A stretch of 64,000 bases of DNA, taken from the NCBI GenBank assembly GCA_900074885.1, contig FJUW01000012.1, positions 248,001 through 312,000 of the forward strand, in the 5' to 3' direction. Made by a program: the position numbers and the translations under genes. Below, piece by piece: positions 1-10,259 of the stretch. Position 1 is the first letter of the stretch; every line of letters begins with the position of its first letter. The DNA is from Rhynchosporium graminicola. Lineage: Eukaryota; Ascomycota; Leotiomycetes; Helotiales; Ploettnerulaceae. Below the pieces are notes generated by a model. It was not told the DNA's origin. It saw only the letters and a program-made list of their open reading frames with translations, and did not search any database.

Positions 1-841
1 TCTATAACATTGTAAGCCTGCCATTAATTTCCTCCGAATAAGACTAACGAGGTAGATTGGATCTGAGTATGTTCCAATTGCATTTGCCGAAGCCGCCAAA
101 TATGACCCAAATGCCAAGCTCTACTACAACGACTACGGCATCGAACGTGCAGGTGTCAAAGCCAATGCCGTCTTGAATTTAGTCAAGTCTCTCAAAGCTC
201 GCGGCATACAGATTAATGTAGGCCTTCAATCCCACTTCGCCGTCGGTTTGACCCCAAGTTTCGCCGCCCAAAAATCCAACCTCCAGTCATTCACAGCCCT
301 AGGCTGTGAAGTCGCTTTAACCGAGCTCGACATCGCCTTCAGAACTCTCCCACCATCGGCCGACGGCCTCGCTCAACAAGCCAAAGACTACGGCACCACA
401 GTTTCAGCATGCGTGGCCACACCAGGCTGTGTCGGTATCACGCTCTGGGATTTCTCGGACAAGTACTCCTGGATCACACATGAGCACCCAGGGGCAGGGG
501 ATGCATTGGTTTGGGACTTAAACTACAGGAAGAAGCCTGCTTATTACGCTATCGCAACTGCGTTGGGTGGAGGAGGCTCATCGGGTGGAGGTTCGTCGGG
601 TGGAGGTTCGTCTGGTGGATCTGGTGGAGGCTCATCGGGTGGAGGCTCATCGGGTGGAGGTTCGTCGGGTGGAGGCTCGTCGGGTGGAGGCTCATCTGGT
701 GGAGGCTCCACGAAGCCTCCGACTGGAGGATCTGTGGCTAAGTTTGGACAGTGCGGTGGGTTAGGCTACCACGGGTCGACGACATGCGTGGCGGGTACTA
801 TATGCGTCAGGCAGAACGCTTACTTCTCCCAGTGTCTGTAG
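1..841 (+). CDS. GH10 endo-1,4-beta-xylanase with C-terminal CBM1 (5' truncated)
   Basis: This is the 3' part of a secreted xylan-degrading enzyme. Exons are <1..11 and 56..841. The 44-nt intron has donor GTAAGC at 12, branch CTAAC near 44 and acceptor TAG at 53-55; splicing joins YNI to [10 protein letters not shown], which is the GH10 pattern. The segment LYYNDYGIE and the nucleophile motif LTELDIAF (the Glu) are present, followed by the late GH10 block [12 protein letters not shown]. The other catalytic Glu (acid/base) lies upstream, outside the window. The catalytic domain is followed by a linker of about 50 residues made of GGGSS units and then a CBM1 cellulose-binding module with its conserved cysteines (QCGG, TTCV, TICV, SQCL) and binding aromatics. 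The stop is TAG at 839-841. The family call is secure; the start and signal peptide cannot be seen. Confidence 0.93.
566..709 (+). repeat. 15-bp minisatellite encoding the GGGSS linker
   Basis: About nine tandem copies of a unit close to GGTGGAGGCTCATCG lie inside the xylanase gene and encode the interdomain linker. Copies differ mainly at third codon positions (TCA/TCG, GGC/GGT), and one short GGS unit interrupts the series near 622. The unit is a multiple of three, so copy-number change would only alter linker length. Confidence 0.9.
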
Positions 842-1637
842 AAAGAGAAGGAGGAGATGAAGACAGAGAAACAGATGGAGATTGTATATACGCTAGCGAA
901 ATTACTCAAACTGTTAATAGGCGTGGAAAAGAATTCATGTATTGTGAAAGATCTGAACTTCAACCCTTTTATGTATCCGCGTCAGTCAACTCCGGAATTA
1001 TACCCTGGAGGCTGGTGAAGAGGTGTCAAAGCGTAGCAGCGAGACTCATCCCACCTCATACCCTCGTACAAGACTCGAGTGTTGTCACACAAATATGGCT
1101 CGGTGCATCGCCAATCCGCGGCAACAAACAGCGAGACCCTCTCCAAACTCGAATAGAGACGTACAGGACACGAGGGTCGTCTGGAATATCGGAATGCCAC
1201 ATTTTTGCGGGAAAGACGAGATTCCGGTCACTTTGGAAGATCCGAATCTGTGTTTGCGAGCATCTGCCTTCTTCATGATGCATATCTTATGTTTTTCGGT
1301 CTTGCAATCAGGATGGAGAGTTCTTCGTAGTGCAGTCGTTTGTTTTCTTCTCCTTGTCATTTATCCATTCCTCCTTTGTTAAAGTACCAAGCGCAGAAAA
1401 CAACATGGAGCACCTAAGCAAAAGCAGGAATGTTTCGAGAAATCAAGATTTTGTATCGAAAGCCTCTTTTCAAGTCTTTTCGGTTGACATCGACTTGATA
1501 CCAAGGCCAGGATCTGGGACAGCTGTATCGAGCACACAAGTTCAGACATTTCTTATGAGCAAATCTCCAAATCGGTCCATGCAATCGTTTCCGCCTCAAA
1601 AATTTCCTAAGCCATCTCGGATCTCGAAATTTTGGGT
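842..1637. other. Intergenic, no gene recognised
   Basis: This stretch holds the xylanase 3' flank and the upstream region of the next gene. Open frames exist on both strands, but none has an ATG start together with a recognisable domain. A stretch around 1330-1400 could encode a hydrophobic leader in frame with nothing convincing downstream. Confidence 0.5.
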
Positions 1638-2282
1638 ATGGCGTTCGCTGATTCACTGTCCTCGAACACGCCGAGTTTGACTGGTCCAACATCCACTTTG
1701 GCTCCAATCACTCCTGTGATATCTGATCAAGCGTCGGAAAAATGGAAGAGCGCTCCTTCATCCTCGCAGCTAGCTTCTGAAATGGGAAAGCCAGTTTCTG
1801 CATCCGTAGGCGGGATTGACCCTCGTCTTTCATCCGCGTACGTTGTGTCGACAATGCCGGCCTCGACACCCAGCTTTACACCTTCCCCGACCCTCTCATC
1901 ATTTCCCTCATCCACTAGTATCACACAACCAGCTTCATCTCTATGGCAGAACATGAGCACTTCGGCTCAAGCCTGTCTCATTGTCGCTCTCTGCATCCTG
2001 ACCATCAGCCTCAGCATCATCACACTCTTCCTCCTCGACCGCTGCAAGCACCGGCACATGTCTCCTTTCACCACTCTCGAGAATTACCACCCAAACACAA
2101 CTATCGGCGCACGCGGAATCCTTTGGCCGGAAAAAGTAGTTCTGCGAGGCGACGCAAAAGAGTTCCATGCGTTGACTAGGCAGTATGAGAGAGACCACAG
2201 TCTTCGGACGTCGTTGAGGGAAGGTGGAAAATATTTGAGCTTGGACCAGACAGAAACGCCAAGGGGATTTTGGGTCGTTTAA
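1638..2282 (+). CDS. Hypothetical single-pass membrane protein with Ser/Thr-rich ectodomain
   Basis: The first ATG of this frame is at 1638 and the stop is TAA at 2280-2282, giving about 214 residues. Roughly the first 110 residues are rich in Ser, Thr and Pro, typical of O-glycosylated fungal surface segments. They are followed by one strong membrane helix (about residues 111-133, ACLIVALCILTISLSIITLF) and then DRCKHRH, a positive stop-transfer flank, and a cytoplasmic tail of about 80 residues. That layout suggests N-outside/C-inside. No signal peptide is seen, so an upstream exon may be missing. I do not recognise a family; it resembles fungal wall-sensor-like or Mid2-like proteins only in architecture. 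Confidence 0.5.
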   Translation: MAFADSLSSNTPSLTGPTSTLAPITPVISDQASEKWKSAPSSSQLASEMGKPVSASVGGIDPRLSSAYVVSTMPASTPSFTPSPTLSSFPSSTSITQPASSLWQNMSTSAQACLIVALCILTISLSIITLFLLDRCKHRHMSPFTTLENYHPNTTIGARGILWPEKVVLRGDAKEFHALTRQYERDHSLRTSLREGGKYLSLDQTETPRGFWVV

Positions 2283-3336
2283 TCTTGCTCTATGAAATAG
2301 CTCTTATAATGCCAAGGCTAGGTATCTAGAACATTATCCCTGCAAGTTTTGAAGCTTGGATCAGCGCTTTTAACAGGTGGGTCAGTTTTCGGAGATGTAC
2401 TTAACCTAACGGTTAGTTATAGGTACAGTTGATCGAATTCAATCAATGTACTATTAACAGGTATTTCTAGTTCTTTCATTTGATATAACTACTTAGTATT
2501 AGTTCTGTAATACCGGAAGGGAGCAAGCTTGAGTTCACGGGTTTATGTGATTTACACTATACGATATTGACAAATCTTTTCCGAAATCGCTAAAAATAGA
2601 GCTTCTATTAAATCTAGAGACAGATCTATTACCTATTGAAGTATTCTACTATACAAATAATCTTCATTCCTCACGGTAGACCTCGTATTTCTATTGTCTC
2701 CTGGATTTTGATCAAAAATCAGTCGGGATAGCTCCCATCGCAATATGTCAGGTCAGGTCAGTTTTGTTTACTACCTTCTATAAGTGGGTATAGTCCTACA
2801 CTGGTAATTGAGCTGACCCACCTGTCGAAAGCGCTGGCTTGAATTTCTCAAAGACTGAGTTGTTCTCTTGGGAACTTAAAGCAGTTGTGAAGCAGCATGA
2901 TCCCCTGAAACATGTCTTGTCCAGAGCAAATATCGTTCTTTCGAACCCACGCAGTCTACCCCGGGACAGCTGGCATCCGCATTAGAAGCGCAAGATCTAC
3001 GGATGTGGCTGAAGATGGATGTTTGTCTCCTTCCCAGAAGTACATGCCAGACTCCACCTATGAATTCTCTAATGTACGTGGATTCTCCATTATCAGCATT
3101 CTTTCAATTTTGAGTAGTTCTCATCATATTTCAACAGCCATAAAACCAGTAGGTATCTCTCTCATAAAAAGCCCTTATCCTTGGTCCGGGTTCACTTATT
3201 TGCTCTCGTATCAGAAATAATTTTTTAAAGGACCCTTTTGTCAAATCGAAACCACGATTTTTGACAAGCCTATGGCGATCTGGCTGGCAGACAACTGAGG
3301 GATACGTTTCTCCATACCATGACATGTAACAGCTCC
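2283..3336. other. Intergenic, AT-rich, no gene recognised
   Basis: I see only short open frames here (one of 102 codons near 2912 has no domain or plausible splice context). The region contains the 3' flanks of the membrane protein on the left and of the minus-strand transporter on the right. Confidence 0.5.
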
Positions 3337-5398
3337 TCATTCAATTTTATAGTTCTTGAACTCTCTAGTCTTGACACCTCTTGCAAACATCAAATCGAGT
3401 TCTTCAAACGTCCGGTCCTTCGTCTCCGGAACCCTGAACCAACACCATATCAAGCAGATGACCGACAACCCTCCTTCGATGCTGTTAGCTGGTCGCTAGC
3501 ATCAGGGGAGTATGATACTCACCAAAGAAGAAACCCATTTTCCCTCGCATGTTGGCTTGATCGGGGTTGATCATATAAGGTATTGCGACGGTCATGACAA
3601 TACCTACAAGGGCTTGCGCGGCAGTTGCCACTGCAATGGTTTTGGTGCGAACCTTGGTCGCTGAGACCTCGCAGAAAATAGTGTAGCACACTGGACCTAT
3701 ACTAAGGTCGAAGACTCCATTCCAAATGATCATGAGAGTGCATTGAGCCCATATGATGTCCGGTCTGTTTTCGTAATTTGGGACACAATCCAGGATTCCA
3801 ACGAGAAACATGATGATGGCGAGGGTGGCGAGTCCAATGTTGTAAATTCGTCTGCGACCCCATTTCGATATGAAGATCCACGAGATGCAAGTGCAGACCC
3901 ATCCCAAAGCAAGATATCCAACACTCATGTTGAAAGATTTCTGGCCATCAAGTCCAGCAACTGCTTTTGTCAGTACGGCTTGGATCATAAGCTGGTGCTG
4001 CTTACGTTGGAAGAACAAGGCAGCATAGCCCACCATGTAGATTCCACTAAAAACCTGTGTAGCGAAGACTGCAACTGCTATTTCTGTTCGTCTAATATTT
4101 ACTTCATTGAAGACATCCCTGAACACGATTGAGGTTTAGCGACCGAACGGGTCAATTTGTGCTTGAGAAGAGGATGAAACACGCCTCGAGAATTTTTGGA
4201 AAGATAGTGATTAAGACTTGTTTGGTTTCCCCCATTACGTACCAATAAGTAATTCCGGTTTGCATTTCGTATTCGAGCCTGTCGGTCTCGACCATCATCG
4301 CAAGCACGAGTTTGTTGTTGACAGTGGCAGAAGACAAGCGATTTAGTGATTTCTCTGCTTCTTCCAGACGATTCTGTCTGATGAGCCACCAGGGGGATTC
4401 GGGCGCGAAGGGGATTCCACAGAGGATTATGATAGGCCATAGCCATTGAATAGCAAAGGGAGTACTATATGCCCAATGATTGTTAAGTTGTGACGAGCCT
4501 GCGATGACACCATTCGCTAGCAACTGGCCAGTAACAAAACATAAATTGATATATGCTGTCAGATGACCTCGCAGTGCAATGGGACAAACTTCTGAAGCGT
4601 AGGTAGGCGCAATCGTCGTGTACATTCCCAAGATGAGACCTCCGATCAACTCCCCAACTAGGAGGACTTCAATCGAACGAGCAAAGAACTGCATGAAGAT
4701 GAATGCTGCAGTGCCAACAACACATCCGGCAAAAGTCTAGAAAGTCAGTTGATATTCGACAAGCTGAAAGAGTAAACATACCCATTTGCGACCATATTTT
4801 TCCATAGGGTAACTAGCAGCAAGTGCTCCAAGTACTTGTCCAATCGGATTTCCCATTCCTAAAGCTGTCTGCCATGGAGCACCGATAATGTACGAACCTT
4901 TGTAGAGATAACCGAAGTCTCGTTGAAACGCAGGCGTGGCATAGAGACTACCGAGTAACTGTCAAGGAGTTAGGCTACATGAATGCTAGGGTCAGATCAA
5001 GTGAGGGTTCAAGCAGGTTTGGAAGACTGAAACTATGGTTCGAAGAGGTCGAAGGTAAGCGCTTCTCTTATAATACCTTTCACCCCAGCTATCGTTGAGT
5101 CCGACACACGTGACCCCCGTCTTCCTAACATCATCCTCCTTCTATGTCGAACGGCCTCTATTCGGCTTACCTGAGGATCAAATGCCGTCATAATAACTCC
5201 AAGCGAAAAGAAAGCTGACCATCCGATGGCAGATGGGTAGAGCTTCACACCCTGCAAGAAGGTCATCTCATGCTCGATCTCTGTAGCTCGGCGAGCTTCC
5301 TCTCCAACTTCTTTCTGGGAAACATCATTCACGCATGATTTTTCGTCTGTCGCCCCAGGGACTACTTGTGGCTCCACCGTAGCCTTCGTTGAGCTCAT
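3337..5398 (-). CDS. MFS sugar:H+ symporter, alpha-glucoside (MAL)-type
   Basis: This is a plasma-membrane sugar transporter of the MFS sugar-porter family. Exons on the minus strand are 5398-5171, 4958-4782, 4736-4243, 4118-3523 and 3473-3337 (1632 nt, 543 residues, a normal family length). All phases agree: the junctions restore DPQ/LLGSLYATPAFQRDFGY, GRKW/TFAGC, TYW/DVFNEVNIRRTE and FFFG/GLSVICLIW. Family hallmarks include an Asp-Pro-Gln in the first helix, PESPWWLIR at the end of the N-terminal half, SKWGRRR, and the terminal PETK-x-RTFEELD motif. MAL-type substrates (maltose, alpha-glucosides) are inferred from the DPQ-LLG and RRTEIA blocks; hexose transport cannot be excluded. It is divergent from the alpha-galactosidase gene, which suggests co-regulation. 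The ATG at 5398 is chosen because upstream in-frame Mets precede no family sequence. Confidence 0.93.
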
Positions 5399-6164
5399 TT
5401 TCAGAACAGATTTTGTGATTTGGATATTATGAATTTTTGATGCAAAATGAAGTTTGTGGTTCGAGAAGAGGATAAGGCAGCCATTTAAGCAATTCATACA
5501 CTGCATAGCAACATCTAAATCCGAGATGGGCAATGCAGGTAAAAGATAAGCGTAACATAAGTAGCACCTACCAAAATCTTCCTTCAGTGATCAAAAAGTG
5601 CCAGGAACTACGACTGGTCGATTTGACCCATTACCCCGCGCTTCGTATTACATCCAGCCCTCAATATTCGAAGTGTAACGTAACGGCAATACAGCCCTGG
5701 AGGTGCATGAATCAATATCTTGTGTATTCTTGGCGAGATTGGCATGGCACAAAGCTGACTTTATGTAGCATTTGCAGCGCCGCAAGTCAGCATAATACGT
5801 ATGATGGATAATTGCTCACCCAAAAGGTGGTAACACAACAGGATTGAGGGTCACTTTAAGAGATTGTCCCTTTCTAGAGTATCTGACATTTCAGATTTGA
5901 TTGGTGACCTGAGAGTGAGGCGTTTGCAGCTGAAAGAGTTATCGTGCCCAATTTATCGATTGCACACGGCCGAAAGGACTTAGCTTCATCTGGCTAGATT
6001 TCGGTATGAAATGTCGTAATAAATACGCAAGTCCCGGAATGGTCAGCGAAATCTCACAATCGACCTGAAAGCAAGTCAGCAAACAATAAGACCTGGTATA
6101 AGTTTGACACAATTTTTTGGAATCTAAGGTCTTTGAATCGACCTCGAGCTAGATTAATTCCAAG
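5399..6164. promoter_or_regulatory. Shared divergent promoter region, transporter / alpha-galactosidase
   Basis: These 766 bp separate the start codons of two divergent carbohydrate genes. Two matches to the short CreA consensus SYGGRG occur: CTGGAG at 5697-5702 and, on the other strand, CCCCGC at 5634-5639. Such short matches are expected by chance, so they are only candidates. No gene is seen here. Confidence 0.4.
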
Positions 6165-8032
6165 ATGCGCTTCCAACGAATTTATGTCGCGCTGTTAGCT
6201 ACTCTTCTTCACCAAGCGTCATGCAAAACAACGATCCCATACTCGACAGCGTCAACTACCTCTGCAGCTTCTAGCCAAACGACCTCTTATACCGATCAAT
6301 CGAACGAACCTGAATTGAGCAATGGACTAGCTTTGACACCTCCCATGGGATGGAGCAGCTGGAATCAGTTCGGAGATCAAATTGACGAGGCTCTGATCAA
6401 GAACACCAGTACGTAATGAGAAACAGCAATCCTTTCTCGTTGTAATGCTTCCTGGATTCCATCTGGGCTACGACCTAAGGTACTCCCATAATCTTTGAAG
6501 AAGAAATTGTTGACTCTCTGTCTGCGTAGTGGACACAATGGCATCCAATGGACTCAGAGATGCTGGTTATGTTTTCATCAATCTCGATGACGGCTGGCAG
6601 CGATATAAAGGAAACAGATCCGACAACCCGCTGGAGCCAGATCCTGTCAAGTTTCCCAGTGGCATGAAATCCCTCTCGGACTATGCTCATGCGAGCGGAT
6701 TCAAGCTGGGAATTTATTCTGGACCCGGTCAAATGACTTGTGCGGGTTACACTGGTAGTGAAGGGCACGAAGCTGAAGACGCAGCGATGTTTGCTTCTTG
6801 GGGAATTGATCACCTGAAGTATGACAGTTGTTGCTCGAGCGGAGATTCAGCACCGAGGTCTGAAATGGAGGAAATTGCCTTGAAGATGTCAAAGCCGCTT
6901 CTTGCACAATCTCATCCAATTGTTTACCATTTCTGTCATTGTGGTACGTACATTTTCCTGAGCAGGAATGGCTTATCCTAGCATATTGTCCGAGCCCACA
7001 CTTTTAACTAACAATAATTTCCTTCGGAGAATTGGTAGAAAGAAGAATGCTGACTCAGAATTCTACACTCTAGGGTGGGCAGATGTCTGGGAATGGGCTG
7101 CAGGGGAAGGAGCAAATCAATGGCGCATCGGTCAGGATATCTCCGACGACTTCAATTATCCAGGGAATCGTGAGAAGTACTACTTCGATGTCTTAGATAT
7201 GTTAGATCGGGGTAACGACCTGGTCGAATATTCAGGCCCTGGACACTGGTAAGCATCTGTTGTTTGCAGTATGATTTCTGACCTGGCGATTTTGGGAGTT
7301 GAGACATTTCTTACTTCGGAGACATACTTATACTTTCGTATACTTCCATACGTCGCCTAAAGAAGTAAACTAACTTCGAGATCCTGATTTATAGGAATGA
7401 CTACGATATGTTGATCGTGGGTTTGAACGGGAACTCCACTCAGCTTGTTGGGACGGGAGCATCGAATATCGAGTATCGCACGCATTTCAGCATGTGGGCA
7501 ATGGTACGCAATGGAGAAGCCAGGTTTTTTATCTCCCCTTATCTGAAGATATCTTTAATCCATTTCCTGAGACACTTCTCGAGGCATCTTTCGATGAATA
7601 TTTGCTAACTCCCACTGCCTGTAGGTAGCTTCACCACTTCTCATCGGATCTGATGTTCGTATCCTCGACGCCTACTCTCTTCAAACCCTTTCGAATAAAG
7701 AAGTGATCGAAATCAATCAAGATCCACTTGGAATTTCTGCGCAAACAGTCGGAATTAATGAGAACGAAGATTTGCAAGTCTACGCGAAGGAAATGTCTGA
7801 TGGAAGTTATGCAATCGCACTCTTGAATCGAGGAAGCGAGACAGCTGAGATAAGTGTGAGCCCACGTCGGGATCTTGCGCTCGCATGGAACACGTATCGG
7901 GTACGCGATCTTTGGAAGCACAAAGAGGGACTGTATGATGTCCCGTACACTGTGGAGGTTATTCCACATGAAGCCAAAATTCTTCGTATATCTAAGGTTC
8001 AAGCGAACTCCTCAATGTGTTTCTTCCACTGA
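6165..8032 (+). CDS. Secreted alpha-galactosidase, GH27
   Basis: The enzyme hydrolyses terminal alpha-1,6-galactose from raffinose-type oligosaccharides and galactomannan outside the cell. Exons are 6165-6408, 6530-6943, 7074-7248, 7395-7503 and 7625-8032 (1350 nt, 449 residues); every junction is in phase and restores GH27 blocks ([37 protein letters not shown]). The protein starts with a signal peptide ending near QASC, followed by a Ser/Thr-rich stretch, then [11 protein letters not shown], the GH27 opening. The nucleophile is the Asp of LKYDSCC (about residue 180) and the likely acid/base is the Asp of RIGQD (about residue 241). The GH27 C-terminal beta-domain follows. Its 3' end is 68 bp from the convergent GNA1 gene. 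Confidence 0.95.
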
Positions 8033-8100
8033 GGTACTGTTCGAGTAGTCATGACTAGCAACCAGAAAATCCACCCTCGCATCACAGGCATCTATCTCAT

Positions 8101-8732
8101 CTACACTCTGTGTTTCTGAGCCTCGGTGTCGTAGTAACAATGCATCTCCAACCCAGCTTTTTCATAACCACACTTGACGTAGAATGCTTCGTTGGCCGGA
8201 CTGCAATCAAGAATAGTCTCGTTTTTGTCAACAGCTGAAACTTCGAATTGAGGAGTTATCATCATACCTTGTAGCATCCAGTCTTCTCCGCGATGTAAGC
8301 CAAGAACTTGAGAAGGCTTAGGCCCAACCCCTTGCCTTGTTGATCCTTTGAGATTGCTATGTCCTCGATATGACCTTGAACTCCCAATTTGTACAGGCTA
8401 AATTATCAGCGAGGCATTGATTATCTTGGTAGTCATTATACTGACAATTTCTTCTCGACGACCAGAGTTCCTGATCCGACTATTCTCTTCTCAACATCTC
8501 CATCTTTCTCAACCAGAACGACTACGAAGTACGTTCCATTCGAAGCCTTTAGGGCATCGAACCGCTCCGTCCATTCATCTTCAGTAATATCGCCAACGTG
8601 CGTGAGACCTCGCAAAACATCCAGATGACCAATCTGGAAGTCGCCGCGCTCGAGTGGCCGACATATGTATCCATTTGGGAGCGAATCGAGAGTCTTCGCC
8701 GAAATAAGATCGTTCGAGAATAGGGAAGTCAT
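8101..8732 (-). CDS. GNA1: Glucosamine-6-phosphate N-acetyltransferase
   Basis: This GNAT enzyme transfers acetyl from acetyl-CoA to glucosamine-6-phosphate, a step towards UDP-GlcNAc and chitin. Minus-strand exons are 8732-8446, 8397-8268 and 8217-8101 (534 nt, 177 residues). The first donor is GTCAGT rather than the usual form; it is chosen because it gives VVEKKF/LYKLGVQGHIED, matching the family, whereas extending the exon adds unrelated codons. The third exon starts at the AG inside ACGAG, giving CYK/TILDC. Visible motifs are the acetyl-CoA loop QQGKGLG and the C-terminal block SPANEAFYVKCGYEKAGLEM. It is essential in yeast and normally a single copy. Confidence 0.93.
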
Positions 8733-9257
8733 TTTGAGGTTGAAGGAGATGAGGGTGTAAAAGCTTGAGGGTCAAAGATGGGGGACTTTGCGGGGTGGGG
8801 TCAGCACATTATCCAAGCGAGCGTTGTTTCGATGAGATGTACCTTATGGACAACGAGAAAACTCGACGATGACGAGAGAATTGAAACACAACACTAGCAT
8901 GAAACTCAAGACGGTCTCAATGTAGACAAAACTCAATGTAGACAAAATTGTTTGGAAAGATCGGAAACAGATATCAATCACCCAGCATCTATCTGAATGG
9001 TAGGAAATAACGATGGACGTGAATTTTTTAAAAGTGTTCCTTCTATCTAATAATTTACACACTATCCACTTTCCAAAAAAAAAAAAAAAATCACCGACGG
9101 GCGTGATGAGGATCATCAGATCCATAAGATATCTTCCCTAAATCAGTGCGACAAAGACCAGAGACTAAATACATATCGTGAATTACAAATTTCCTGCCGG
9201 CCAGCAGCTCATCTCCAAACCCCGATCACTATATTGGACTGGAACATCTTCTATCGG
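8733..9257. other. Intergenic with a 16-bp poly(A) tract
   Basis: This is the GNA1 upstream region and the 3' flank of the next minus-strand gene. A run of A from about 9075 to 9090 is the only notable simple sequence. No gene is seen. Confidence 0.5.
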
Positions 9258-10259
9258 TTAGTTGGTACTGGTATTAGAAGTTCCAGAGTTGCCGTTTCCT
9301 GTGTTGCCATTTCCTGTATTACCAGTTCCTGTGTTACCATTTCCTGTGTTTCCATTTCCATTTCCGTTGTTTCCACTGCCGCCAGATCCGCCAGATCCGC
9401 CAGATCCAGAGGTCTGTTGGAAAGTGGTGGCCGTCATCGAAGTGACACCAGCGTTGTCCAAAGCGGATTGCGAAAGCTGGGTGATACTAGGAAGAATATT
9501 TGGGTTTCTAAATTTTGTTAACTGATGCGATTCTATTAAGCGAAAATCGTGAAGAACATACCTGGCTTGCTCAATAGCTGGAAGAGCTTGGGCAGCAGTC
9601 TGGGGAGTAGGGTTGTTCTGAATCGTCATGAGGCCATCGAGAACGGCTGGGGTGTTCTTGACAATCAAGGCATTAGACTTAGCTGCAGCACTACCCCCAG
9701 CTGTTGCAAGAACATTTCGTCGTTGGTCCTCGTCGGACTCGGCCTGGAAAGCAACGGTGGCAAGCTGTCTGATCTTCTCGGGGTCGGTCTCAGTACCAAG
9801 AGTATTCAATGATCTGGAAACGGTCATCGCATCGTTTGCAAACGCACCAGCAGCATACATGACTGCTGCTGCATTTGGATTGCCTGAAACATAGGCTGAA
9901 TTACCGGAGTTTGCAGAAGCTCCATTGTTGGAGGAAGCTCTCGAGCTGCCAGTTCCGGTGTTGGAGGTTGTTCCTCCAGTGTTGGAAGCTGATCCAGTGT
10001 TGGAAGTTGATCCAGTGTTGGAAGTTGATCCAGTGTTGGAAGTTGATCCAGTGTTGGAAGTTGATCCAGTGTTGGAAGTTGATCCAGTGTTGGAATCTGA
10101 TCCAGTGTTGGATCCCGATGCTGCTGCGGCGGGCCTATTTCCTCCAGACTTTGGTGCATTGCTAGCAACTGCTCTGGCGGCGGAAGTCGCCCGTCTGTTC
10201 AAAGGGGCAGCAATAGAGGTGCCGACCAAAGACAGGAGAAAGATGTTGAGGATCTGCAT
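9258..10259 (-). CDS. Secreted repeat protein with SNTGST/TGNGN low-complexity arms
   Basis: The protein starts with a good signal peptide (ending near SIAAP) and a basic RR pair that could be a processing site. An array of about seven SNTGST-type hexapeptides follows, then a central non-repetitive domain of about 150 residues (containing NAAAVMYAAGAF and TPAVLDGLMTIQNN) and a Gly/Asn/Thr-rich tail. A 54-nt intron at 9508-9561 (GTATGT...TTTAG) is likely: minus-strand exons 10259-9562 and 9507-9258 give 315 residues. The intron has no stop and is a multiple of three, so the unspliced frame also stays open (333 residues). I do not recognise the core domain. It is probably a wall-associated or secreted structural protein. 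Confidence 0.8.
   Translation of the reverse strand: MQILNIFLLSLVGTSIAAPLNRRATSAARAVASNAPKSGGNRPAAAASGSNTGSDSNTGSTSNTGSTSNTGSTSNTGSTSNTGSTSNTGSASNTGGTTSNTGTGSSRASSNNGASANSGNSAYVSGNPNAAAVMYAAGAFANDAMTVSRSLNTLGTETDPEKIRQLATVAFQAESDEDQRRNVLATAGGSAAAKSNALIVKNTPAVLDGLMTIQNNPTPQTAAQALPAIEQARYVLHDFRLIESHQLTKFRNPNILPSITQLSQSALDNAGVTSMTATTFQQTSGSGGSGGSGGSGNNGNGNGNTGNGNTGTGNTGNGNTGNGNSGTSNTSTN
9973..10116 (-). repeat. 18-bp coding minisatellite (SNTGST array)
   Basis: About seven near-identical 18-bp units (plus-strand form GATCCAGTGTTGGAAGTT) encode the hexapeptide array in the preceding secreted protein. Because the unit is a multiple of three, several frames on both strands remain open here, which explains long antisense frames that are not genes. 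Confidence 0.85.

Noticed and set aside
511..764. Trp/Arg- or Glu/Val-rich frames across the xylanase linker
   Set aside because: They are out-of-frame readings of the GGGSS minisatellite inside the xylanase coding sequence.
751..1278. 175-codon plus-strand frame after the xylanase
   Set aside because: It starts inside the CBM1 in another frame and shows no family similarity, signal peptide or splice context.
5033..5170. Extension of the first transporter exon past DPQ
   Set aside because: The open frame continues into the intron (Arg-rich, unlike MFS helix 1); the GTAAGC donor at 5170 joins to LLGSLYATPAF, which matches the family.
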